A DNA stretch of 14,040 nucleotides from Intrasporangium_A sp039812505 (lineage in GTDB: Bacteria; Actinomycetota; Actinomycetes; Actinomycetales; Dermatophilaceae): positions 1 through 14,040 of the forward strand of contig NZ_JBDIAQ010000093.1 in NCBI RefSeq assembly GCF_039812505.1. The letters are read 5' to 3'. Position 1 is the stretch's first letter, and each line of letters begins with the position of its first letter. The notes under the pieces are model-generated. The model searched no databases, was not told the DNA's origin, and saw only the letters and a program-made list of their open reading frames with translations. Position numbers and translations under genes: made by a program. Shown here one piece after another: positions 6,354 through 12,472 of this stretch.

Positions 6354-8065
6354 CCGGGTCGATGGTCGACACGTCGCAGACCGCCCCGGCAGCGGGGCCC
6401 GTCCGGATGACGGGTGGGCAGGCGCTCGTCGCGGCCCTGGCGGCGAACGGGGTGCAGGTGGCCTTCGGCATCCCCGGTACGCACAACCTCGAGCTCTACC
6501 GCTACCTCGGCGACCACGGCATCCGCCACGTCAGCCCGAGGCACGAGCAGGGCGCGGGCTATGCCGCCGACGGCTACGCCCGCAGCTCCGGCCGCCCCGG
6601 CGTCGCCCTCGTCACGAGCGGCCCGGCGGTGCTCAACGCGGCGGCCGCCATGGGACAGGCCTACTCCGACTCGATCCCGATCCTCGTCGTCTCCCCGGGG
6701 CTGCCGGTGCGCCACCCGGCGCTGGGCAACGGCATCCTGCACGAGACGAAGGACCAGGGTGCCGCGGTGGCCGCCGTCGCCGCCGCGAGCATCCGCCCCA
6801 CGTCGGTGGCCGAGATCCCCGTCGCCGTGGCCCAGGCGTTCGCGATCTTGCGCTCGGGCCGGCCCCGCCCGGTCCACCTCGAGATCCCGCTCGACGTCCT
6901 GGCCGAGCAGGCCGAGGTCACGATCGTGACCGGCACCCCGACGGCACCGGCCGGCGCCCCCGCCGAGGCGGTCGCCGCCGCGGCCCGGCTCCTCGGCGCA
7001 GCGGCTCGTCCGGTCCTGCTCGTCGGTGGCGGCGCACGGTGGGCCGCATCGCAGGTGCGCGCCCTCGCCGAGCGGCTCGGCGCGCCGGTCGTCACGACGA
7101 CCAACGGCAAGGGCGTCCTGCCCGACGACCACCCGCTGGCGCTCGGCGCCGGCATCCACCTGGCCGCCGTCGCCGACCTGGTCGCCCAGGCCGACGTCGT
7201 GGGCGTCATCGGTGCCGAGCTGGCGCCGTCCGACATGTGGAACGGGCCGCTGCCGATCACCTGCCCGGTGGTGCGGGTGGACGTCGACCCGGTCGGTGTC
7301 GTGACCAACGTCGTCCCCGACGTCGCGCTCGTCGGCGACGCCGCACGCACCCTCGATGACCTGCTCGCCACGCTCGACCCGGACGGTATGCCGCCCAGCT
7401 CGGTCCCCGGCGACGCCTCCCAGCAGCCGGGCGGGGTGAGCAGTGCCGCGGCCGAGACTGCGGCGCAGTGGCGCTCGCGCAAGGCCGACGACGCCGCAGC
7501 CGAGGGCGCCGAGTGGCTCGAGATCGTCGGCGCCCTCGCGGAGGCCCTGCCCCGCGACGCCGTCCTGGCCGGCGACAGCGCCATGGTCTGCTACTACGGG
7601 GCGATCTCGAACCTGCCCGCGTACCAGCCGTCCTCGTTCCTCTACCCGGTCGGGTTCGGCACGCTCGGCTACGGGCTGCCCGCCGCGATCGGCGCCAAGG
7701 TGGCCCACCCCGACCGACCGGTCGTGGCACTGCTGGGCGACGGTGGCGTCATGTTCACCGTCGCCGAGCTGGCCACCGCGGCCGCCCTCCGGCAGCCGCT
7801 GCCCGTCGTCATCGTCGACAACTCGGGCTACGGCGAGATCCGCAACGAGATGATCGACCGCGACGACCCCGTGCGGGCGGTCACCTTCGCGGCGCCCGAC
7901 TTCGCCGCGCTGGGCCGCGCCCTCGGCTGCCGGGGCGTGACCGTCACCTCTCCCACGGATCTCACCGACGCGGTCCGCGCGGCCCTGACCGTCGACACCG
8001 CGACCGTGATCCACGTCGTCCACGACGACCCCGCCTCAACCATTGCCGAAGGAGCCCGCCGATGA
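6350..8065 (+). CDS. ThDP-dependent 2-oxo-acid decarboxylase-like enzyme (acetolactate synthase superfamily, AruI-like)
   Basis: A 571-residue three-domain thiamine-diphosphate enzyme. The N-terminal Pyr domain carries the catalytic Glu66 in RHEQGAGYAADGYAR. The middle domain spans about residues 200-340. The C-terminal PP domain has the ThDP motif GDG at 463-465 with Asn491 in DNSGYG, 26 residues on. The N-terminal sequence GIPGTHNLELYR...IRHVSPRHEQGAG resembles, from memory, the 5-guanidino-2-oxopentanoate (2-ketoarginine) decarboxylase group rather than true acetolactate synthase. No regulatory small subunit is present, and ALS activity is not implied. The start is GTG 6350, overlapping the preceding stop by 4 nt; ATG 6362 is an alternative. 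The next gene is an amino-acid-dehydrogenase-like enzyme that could supply a 2-oxo acid. The superfamily call is firm and the substrate is not. Confidence 0.88.
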   Translation: MTGSMVDTSQTAPAAGPVRMTGGQALVAALAANGVQVAFGIPGTHNLELYRYLGDHGIRHVSPRHEQGAGYAADGYARSSGRPGVALVTSGPAVLNAAAAMGQAYSDSIPILVVSPGLPVRHPALGNGILHETKDQGAAVAAVAAASIRPTSVAEIPVAVAQAFAILRSGRPRPVHLEIPLDVLAEQAEVTIVTGTPTAPAGAPAEAVAAAARLLGAAARPVLLVGGGARWAASQVRALAERLGAPVVTTTNGKGVLPDDHPLALGAGIHLAAVADLVAQADVVGVIGAELAPSDMWNGPLPITCPVVRVDVDPVGVVTNVVPDVALVGDAARTLDDLLATLDPDGMPPSSVPGDASQQPGGVSSAAAETAAQWRSRKADDAAAEGAEWLEIVGALAEALPRDAVLAGDSAMVCYYGAISNLPAYQPSSFLYPVGFGTLGYGLPAAIGAKVAHPDRPVVALLGDGGVMFTVAELATAAALRQPLPVVIVDNSGYGEIRNEMIDRDDPVRAVTFAAPDFAALGRALGCRGVTVTSPTDLTDAVRAALTVDTATVIHVVHDDPASTIAEGARR

Positions 8066-9261
8066 GCGCACCCGCCCTGCCCGACACCCCCGCCCTGCTC
8101 GAGATCACCTGGACCGACCCGGTCACCGGCCGCAAGGGGTACGTCGTGATCGACACCCTGGTACGTGGCCTGGCCAGCGGCGGCCTGCGGCTGCGCGAGG
8201 GCTGCACCCTCGACGAGGTGCGTGGGCTCGCCCGCGGGATGACCCGCAAGGAGGCCCTCGTCTACGACCCGGCCGACAAGTACGTCCCGCTCGGGGGCGG
8301 CAAGGGCGGCATCGACGTGGACCCGGCCGACCCGGAGGCGACCAACGTGCTGCGCAGGTTCCTGGCCGCGGTGCTGCCCGTGGTCCGGGCGCAGTGGAAC
8401 ACCGGCGAGGACTTCGGGCTGCGCCAGGAGACGATCGAGCAGGTCGCCGCCGAGCTCGGGATGCCCTCCACCGTCGAGGCGGCCTTCGCGACGATCCCGG
8501 ACGCCGCGGCGTCCCGGGCGGCGCTCGCGCAGGCCTTCGGCACGATGGTCGGGGGGATCAGCCTCGGCGACCTGGTCGGCGGCTACGGCGTCGCCCAGGC
8601 CGGCCTGGCCGCAGCCGCACGGCTGGGCAAGGCGCCCGAGGAGACCACCGCGGTGGTCCAGGGGTTCGGGTCCATCGGCGGCGCGGCCGCGCGCTACCTG
8701 GCCGAGGCCGGCGTGCGTGTGGTGGCCGTGGCAGACCGGGAGGGCCTGATCCGCAACGACGCCGGGCTCGACATCGAGGCGCTGCTGGCCGCCCGGGACG
8801 GTCTCGGCGTGATCGACCGGGCCGCCCTGCGCGACACCGACACGGTCGGTGACCGCGACGACTGGCTCGCCGTGCCGTGCGACCTGCTCGTGCCGGCCGC
8901 GATGTCCTACGTCATCGACGAGGACGACGTCCCGAGGATCGACGCCGGTGCCGTCGTCGAGGGCGCCAACATGCCGACCCTGCCCGCGGCCGAGGCCGCG
9001 CTCGCCAAGCGCGGGATCCCGGTCGTGCCGGACTTCCTGGCCAACGTCATGACCAACGCCTGGTGGTGGTGGATCGTCTTCCAGGACATCGAGCCGAACG
9101 CCGAGGCCTCCTTCGCCAAGATCCGGGGGGTCATGCACCGGCTCGTCGAGACCGTCACGGCCGACGCCGCCGAGTCCGGCTGCACCCTGCGCGAGGCGGC
9201 CCTGCACCTCGTGGACCGCAACTCCAAGGCCCTGGCCGAGCGGGTCGGCATCACGGCGTGA
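8062..9261 (+). CDS. Glu/Leu/Phe/Val dehydrogenase-family protein
   Basis: A 399-residue protein of the amino-acid dehydrogenase superfamily, which oxidatively deaminates an L-amino acid to a 2-oxo acid with NAD(P)+. The catalytic domain has MTRKEAL (Lys63) and the glycine-rich GGGKGG with Lys81 at 78-83, followed by TGEDFG at 114-119 in the place of the AGDIG or AEDVG loop. The Rossmann domain carries GFGSIG at 201-206, and EGANMPT is at 300-306. After PDFLANVMTNA comes a run of four tryptophans (334-337) where glutamate dehydrogenases usually have a glycine-rich turn. The protein is between leucine and glutamate dehydrogenases in length and matches neither closely, so the substrate is open. 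GAAGGAG-type ribosome site at 8048-8054 and a 4-nt overlap with the upstream stop support ATG 8062. Confidence 0.88.
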   Translation: MSAPALPDTPALLEITWTDPVTGRKGYVVIDTLVRGLASGGLRLREGCTLDEVRGLARGMTRKEALVYDPADKYVPLGGGKGGIDVDPADPEATNVLRRFLAAVLPVVRAQWNTGEDFGLRQETIEQVAAELGMPSTVEAAFATIPDAAASRAALAQAFGTMVGGISLGDLVGGYGVAQAGLAAAARLGKAPEETTAVVQGFGSIGGAAARYLAEAGVRVVAVADREGLIRNDAGLDIEALLAARDGLGVIDRAALRDTDTVGDRDDWLAVPCDLLVPAAMSYVIDEDDVPRIDAGAVVEGANMPTLPAAEAALAKRGIPVVPDFLANVMTNAWWWWIVFQDIEPNAEASFAKIRGVMHRLVETVTADAAESGCTLREAALHLVDRNSKALAERVGITA

Positions 9262-9282
9262 GAAGCCCGGTGGTGGTCCGCG

Positions 9283-10344
9283 ATGCGTGACCGGGCCTCG
9301 CGTCCCACCGCCGCGCTGGCCGTCGCCGCCCTGGTCGCGATCACGGCGGTCTGGGGGTCCAGCTTCGCCATCACGAAGGACCTGCTGACCCGGCTGCCGG
9401 TCACCGACTACCTCGCGCTGCGCTTCCTGCTCGCGGCACTGGTCGTCGGGATGGTCCGCCCGCGCCTCGTGCTGCGGGCGGACCGGGGCGTCCTGCTGCA
9501 CGGCGTCGCCCTCGGGGGTCTCTACTTCGTCGGCCAGCTGCTCCAGTTCGTCGGGCTGCAGTACACCGCCGCGACCGTGTCGGCCTTCATCGTGTCGATG
9601 TATGTCGTCTTCACCCCGTTGCTGGTGGCCCTGGTGTCACGCACGTGGCCACGCGCCCGGACCGTCGTCGCGAGCCTGCTGGCCATCAGCGGGGTCGCGG
9701 CGCTGTCGCTGCAGGGACTCGCGATCGGCTGGGGTGAGCTGTTGACGCTGGTTGCCGCCCTGCTGTACGCCGCCCACATCGTCGTGCTCGGCGGGTGGAC
9801 CAGTGTGCGGTCGGCGTACCCGCTGACCGTCGTGCAGCTGCTGACCATGGGGGTGTGCTTCCTCGCCGTCTCGGCGCGTGACGGCATCACCCTCCCGGTG
9901 GGGGGCGACTGGGTCGCGTTCCTGTACCTCGCGACCGTCGTCGGGGGCCTGACGATGCTCGTGCAGACCTGGGCGCAGGCGCACATCGGCGCGGCCCAGG
10001 TGGCCGTGCTCATGGTCCTCGAGCCGGTCTGGGCGGCCTTCTTCGGCGTGACCTTCTGGGGCGAGCAGCTCGCCCCGAGGGTCCTGCTCGGGGCGGCCCT
10101 CGTCCTGTCCGGGCTGGTCATCATCACGACCCGGCACCGTCGCGGGGACCGCACGGGGCCGGCGGGCCCGCGGCCGGCGGGCGTGCGGTCGCCGGGCGCG
10201 CGGTCGCCGGGCGTGCGACCGGAAGGCGCGCGACCGGAAGGCGCGCGACCCGGGAGGGCCGCGACCGGGGAAGGGGCCGACCCGGGTGGGGTGAGCCCGC
10301 CCGATCAGGGGGTGAGCCCCAGCCGACGGCCGGCGAGCTCGTAG
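9283..10344 (+). CDS. EamA/DMT-superfamily transporter with repetitive C-terminal tail
   Basis: A 353-residue inner-membrane protein with about ten hydrophobic segments between residues 11 and 283, arranged as two EamA repeats (about 11-145 and 150-283). The early VWGSSFAITK motif is typical of the family, whose members export amino acids or metabolites. Residues 284-353 form a non-membrane tail rich in Arg, Pro and Gly, with six pentapeptides of G-x-R-x-x at 295-324. This tail is not part of the family fold. The gene starts 21 bp after the preceding stop and is probably the last gene of the operon; its ribosome site is weak. Its last 40 bp overlap the 3' end of the convergent acyl-CoA dehydrogenase gene. 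Cargo is unknown; a role with the amino-acid and oxo-acid enzymes upstream is inferred. Confidence 0.9.
   Translation: MRDRASRPTAALAVAALVAITAVWGSSFAITKDLLTRLPVTDYLALRFLLAALVVGMVRPRLVLRADRGVLLHGVALGGLYFVGQLLQFVGLQYTAATVSAFIVSMYVVFTPLLVALVSRTWPRARTVVASLLAISGVAALSLQGLAIGWGELLTLVAALLYAAHIVVLGGWTSVRSAYPLTVVQLLTMGVCFLAVSARDGITLPVGGDWVAFLYLATVVGGLTMLVQTWAQAHIGAAQVAVLMVLEPVWAAFFGVTFWGEQLAPRVLLGAALVLSGLVIITTRHRRGDRTGPAGPRPAGVRSPGARSPGVRPEGARPEGARPGRAATGEGADPGGVSPPDQGVSPSRRPASS
10165..10254 (+). repeat. Six 15-bp tandem repeats encoding G-x-R-x-x pentapeptides
   Basis: Units are GGCCCGCGGCCGGCG, GGCGTGCGGTCGCCG, GGCGCGCGGTCGCCG, GGCGTGCGACCGGAA, GGCGCGCGACCGGAA and GGCGCGCGACCCGGG, at consecutive 15-bp steps. 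They are in frame with the transporter and encode GPRPA, GVRSP, GARSP, GVRPE, GARPE and GARPG. The 15-bp period keeps the frame, so copy number can vary without breaking the gene. Confidence 0.88.
10305..10344. other. Convergent 40-bp overlap of two genes' 3' ends
   Basis: The transporter gene (plus) reads through to 10344, while the acyl-CoA dehydrogenase (minus) stops at 10305. An 11-bp direct repeat GGGGTGAGCCC (10288-10298 and 10309-10319) flanks the dehydrogenase stop. No clear intrinsic terminator hairpin with a T-tract is visible for either gene, so transcripts may overlap. Confidence 0.7.
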
Positions 10345-11474
10345 AGGATCTCGACGCTGCCGCCGCCGATGCCGATGATGCGCACGTCGCGGTACTGGCG
10401 CTCCACCTCGGTGCCGGCCATGTACCCCATGCCGCCGAAGAGCTGCACCGCCTGGTGGACCACCCACTCCCCGGCCTCGGCCGCGGTGTTCTTGGCGAAG
10501 CACACCTGCGGGACCAGGTCGCCGACCCGTTCACCCTCCTCGAACCGGTCGACGACCGCCCGCGTGTAGGTCCGGGCGACGTCGACCCGTCCGGCCATGC
10601 GGGCCAGCGTGCCCTGCACGCTCTGCCGGGCGATCAGCGGTGCGCCGAAGGTCTCCCGCCGCCGGCACCAGTCGGCGGCCAGGTCGAGGCAGCGCTGGGC
10701 CTGCGAGTAGGCCTGGGCCGCCAGGCTGATCCGCTCGGACAGGAACGCCGTGCCGATCAGGGCGAAGCCGGAGTTCTCGGCACCGACGAGGTGGCTCGCC
10801 GGCACCCGCACGTCGGTGAAGGACAGCTCGGCCGTGTCGGACGAGCGCCACCCCATCTTGTCGAGCCGGCGCGTGACCTCGAAGCCGGGCATCCCCCGCT
10901 CGAGGACGACCAGGGAGAGCCCGTGGGCCCGGGGCAGCTGCGGGCCGCCCGTGCGCACCGCCGTCGTGACGAAGTCGGCGCGGCACCCGGAGGTGATGAA
11001 CGTCTTGGACCCGTTGACCACGTAGTCGCCGCCGTCACGTCGGGCCGTCGTGCGCAGGCCGCCGAGGTCGGACCCGGCCCCCGGCTCCGTGATCGCCAGC
11101 GACCCGACGGCCTCGCCGGCCAGTGCCGGACGTACCCACCGGTCGATCTGGGCGCGGTCGCCCGCCGCGACGATGTGGGGGCAGGCGATGCCGGCCGTGA
11201 AGAGCGAGGCGTGCACCCCCGCCGCGCCACCGGCCTCGTGGAACGCCTCGACCACCGTGACGACCTCGCGCAGGCCGGCGCCGCCGCCCCCGGCGTGCTC
11301 GGGGAAGCCGACGCCGAGCAGCCCGAGGCGCCCGGCCCGGCCGGACAGGTCGCGCGGCAGCTCGCCGCCGCGTTCCCAGTCGTCCTGGTGGGGGAGCACC
11401 TCGCGCCGGACGAACTCGGTGGTGGTCGCGCGCAGCGCCTGCAGCTCCGGCGTCTGCCAGTCCCGGCGGCTCAT
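10305..11474 (-). CDS. Acyl-CoA dehydrogenase (LCAD/IVD-type active site)
   Basis: A 389-residue FAD enzyme. The signature AITEPGAGSD is at residues 127-136, and QLFGGMGY at 344-351. At the position of the MCAD catalytic Glu there is glycine (Gly371 in IGIGGGSVEIL). Instead Glu247 in LSERISLA sits where isovaleryl-CoA and long-chain dehydrogenases keep their base. It therefore probably belongs with enzymes for branched or long acyl-CoAs, and differs in kind from the acyl-CoA dehydrogenase at 2258. The start is ATG 11474, with GGGAG (minus strand, complement of 11485-11489) upstream; it overlaps the preceding gene's stop by 4 nt. It is the second gene of a leftward pair with an MDMPI-like protein and faces an AMP-forming acyl-CoA ligase unit. 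The exact substrate is unknown. Confidence 0.94.
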   Translation of the reverse strand: MSRRDWQTPELQALRATTTEFVRREVLPHQDDWERGGELPRDLSGRAGRLGLLGVGFPEHAGGGGAGLREVVTVVEAFHEAGGAAGVHASLFTAGIACPHIVAAGDRAQIDRWVRPALAGEAVGSLAITEPGAGSDLGGLRTTARRDGGDYVVNGSKTFITSGCRADFVTTAVRTGGPQLPRAHGLSLVVLERGMPGFEVTRRLDKMGWRSSDTAELSFTDVRVPASHLVGAENSGFALIGTAFLSERISLAAQAYSQAQRCLDLAADWCRRRETFGAPLIARQSVQGTLARMAGRVDVARTYTRAVVDRFEEGERVGDLVPQVCFAKNTAAEAGEWVVHQAVQLFGGMGYMAGTEVERQYRDVRIIGIGGGSVEILYELAGRRLGLTP

Positions 11475-12340
11475 GCTCTCTGCCCTCCCGTTCCCGCCGA
11501 TGCGGATCTCGACCGTTCCCCGACCCGGCCCTTCCCCGGGCCGGCGTCCGCAGGGGTCTGCCGGGCGCGGACCTTCTCCTTGGTCGCTCCGGCGAACACC
11601 TGCGCGAAGGTGAGCCAGTGCGCCGTCTCGCCCTGTGCGACCAGACCGGTGTCGTGCAGCTCGCGGCGCTGCGCGACGACGAGGCAGAACTCCTCGGCGG
11701 TGCCGCGCACCCGATCCGGGGCGTCCTGCGGCCCCCAGGTCCACACGTCGCCGCCCGGCCCGGTCAGCTCGACCCGGAACTGCCCGGCCGGCGGCTCGAG
11801 GCCGTTGATCCGGTAGGCGAAGTCGCGGGTCCGCACGCCGAGGTGGCAGATGTCGCGCATCCGGTCGGTCGGGGGCCGCTGCGCGCCGAGGGCGTCCGCG
11901 ACGTCCTGCCCGTGTGCCCAGGTCTCCATCAGCCGCGCCGTCGCCATCGAGCGCGGGCTCATCGGCGGGCCGAACCACGGCACGGCCGTGCCCGGGTCGG
12001 CGGTCCGGAGCGCGGCGGCGAGCGCCTCACGTCCGGTGCGCCACCGAGCCAGCAGAGCGGCATACGGGGGAACGGCGCCCACCGCCGCCATCCGGTCGAC
12101 GTGGCCGACCGGGTCGGCCGAGGCTGCCGCCACTTCCGTCCGGAACGCCCCGGTGTCGGCGACGGCCAGCAGCGCCACCTCGTCGGCCCACGCCAGGTGG
12201 GCGACCTGATGGGCGACGGTCCATCCCGCGGCCGGCGTGTCCCGGCGCCATCCGTCGGCCGGGAGCCCGGCGACGAGCCGGTCCAGGTCCGCGCACTCGT
12301 CGAGGAAGGACTGCACGGTCGCCGCCACCACATCGCTCAT
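11471..12340 (-). CDS. MDMPI/DinB-like mycothiol-dependent protein (TIGR03084-type)
   Basis: A 289-residue protein resembling the actinobacterial maleylpyruvate-isomerase-like, mycothiol-dependent group. The metal ligands of that fold are present: His48 in HQVAHLAW, then Glu139 and His143 in METWAHGQDVADALG. These would bind a divalent metal next to a thiol cofactor. The family member's reaction is not established; maleylpyruvate isomerase activity should not be assumed. The last ~40 residues (from about 250) are a polar, Gly/Arg/Ala-rich tail outside the core. The start is placed at ATG 12340 (MSDVV); no ribosome site is visible there, so it may be leaderless, and an upstream TTG at 12373 would give 11 more residues. 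Its stop overlaps the acyl-CoA dehydrogenase start by 4 nt, implying coupled expression. Confidence 0.85.
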   Translation of the reverse strand: MSDVVAATVQSFLDECADLDRLVAGLPADGWRRDTPAAGWTVAHQVAHLAWADEVALLAVADTGAFRTEVAAASADPVGHVDRMAAVGAVPPYAALLARWRTGREALAAALRTADPGTAVPWFGPPMSPRSMATARLMETWAHGQDVADALGAQRPPTDRMRDICHLGVRTRDFAYRINGLEPPAGQFRVELTGPGGDVWTWGPQDAPDRVRGTAEEFCLVVAQRRELHDTGLVAQGETAHWLTFAQVFAGATKEKVRARQTPADAGPGKGRVGERSRSASAGTGGQRA

Positions 12341-12367
12341 GACATGGCAGCGTGGCACACGTCCACA

Positions 12368-12389
12368 AAACAAGCAACCGTGCTTGTTT
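12368..12389. promoter_or_regulatory. Palindromic candidate operator in a divergent promoter region
   Basis: Arms AAACAAGCA (12368-12376) and TGCTTGTTT (12381-12389) are perfect reverse complements around the 4-nt spacer ACCG. The site is in the 132-bp region between the leftward MDMPI/acyl-CoA-dehydrogenase pair and the rightward acyl-CoA ligase, and its AT-rich arms stand out from the background. It is the size of a TetR- or GntR-type operator and could control both directions. The arms differ from the TGAC/GTCA boxes near 2132-2211, so a different regulator is likely. Confidence 0.7.
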
Positions 12390-12422
12390 CTGTCGGCGAC
12401 GACGGCGGCCCGGACGAGGGGC

Positions 12423-12428
12423 TACCGT
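12423..12428 (+). promoter_or_regulatory. Possible -10 element for the acyl-CoA ligase gene
   Basis: TACCGT fits the TANNNT pattern of actinobacterial -10 boxes and lies 44 bp before the ligase ATG. No good -35 is seen at 17-18 bp upstream. The palindrome lies about 34 bp further upstream. Confidence 0.25.
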
Positions 12429-12472
12429 CCTTCCAGGGGACTTCACGTGGCCACCGACCATCGGGAGACGAC

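Noticed and set aside
6350..8065. Catabolic or biosynthetic acetolactate synthase large subunit
   Set aside because: There is no small subunit or ilv gene nearby, and the N-terminal motifs look closer to the 2-ketoarginine decarboxylase group; not excluded without alignment.
6320..9501. Long minus-strand open frames opposite the ThDP enzyme and amino-acid-dehydrogenase genes
   Set aside because: They are GC-driven antisense frames with Arg/Gly/Asp-rich products and no motifs; the plus-strand genes have full family signatures and coupled starts.
11475..11978. N-terminal extension of the minus-strand acyl-CoA dehydrogenase
   Set aside because: It overlaps the MDMPI-like gene on the same strand in another frame; ATG 11474 has a good ribosome site and a 4-nt overlap.
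12368..12389. Intrinsic terminator
   Set aside because: It lies between divergent gene starts with nothing to terminate on either side, and the stem is AT-rich without a distinct T-tract.
12368..12389. KstR2 operator
   Set aside because: The CAAG and CTTG elements are 8 nt apart rather than 2 nt as in the known KstR2 consensus, and no cholesterol-ring genes are present.
11618..12472. N-terminal extension of the acyl-CoA ligase frame
   Set aside because: This part is antisense to the MDMPI-like gene and low-complexity; the ligase homology begins at ATG 12473 with a ribosome site.
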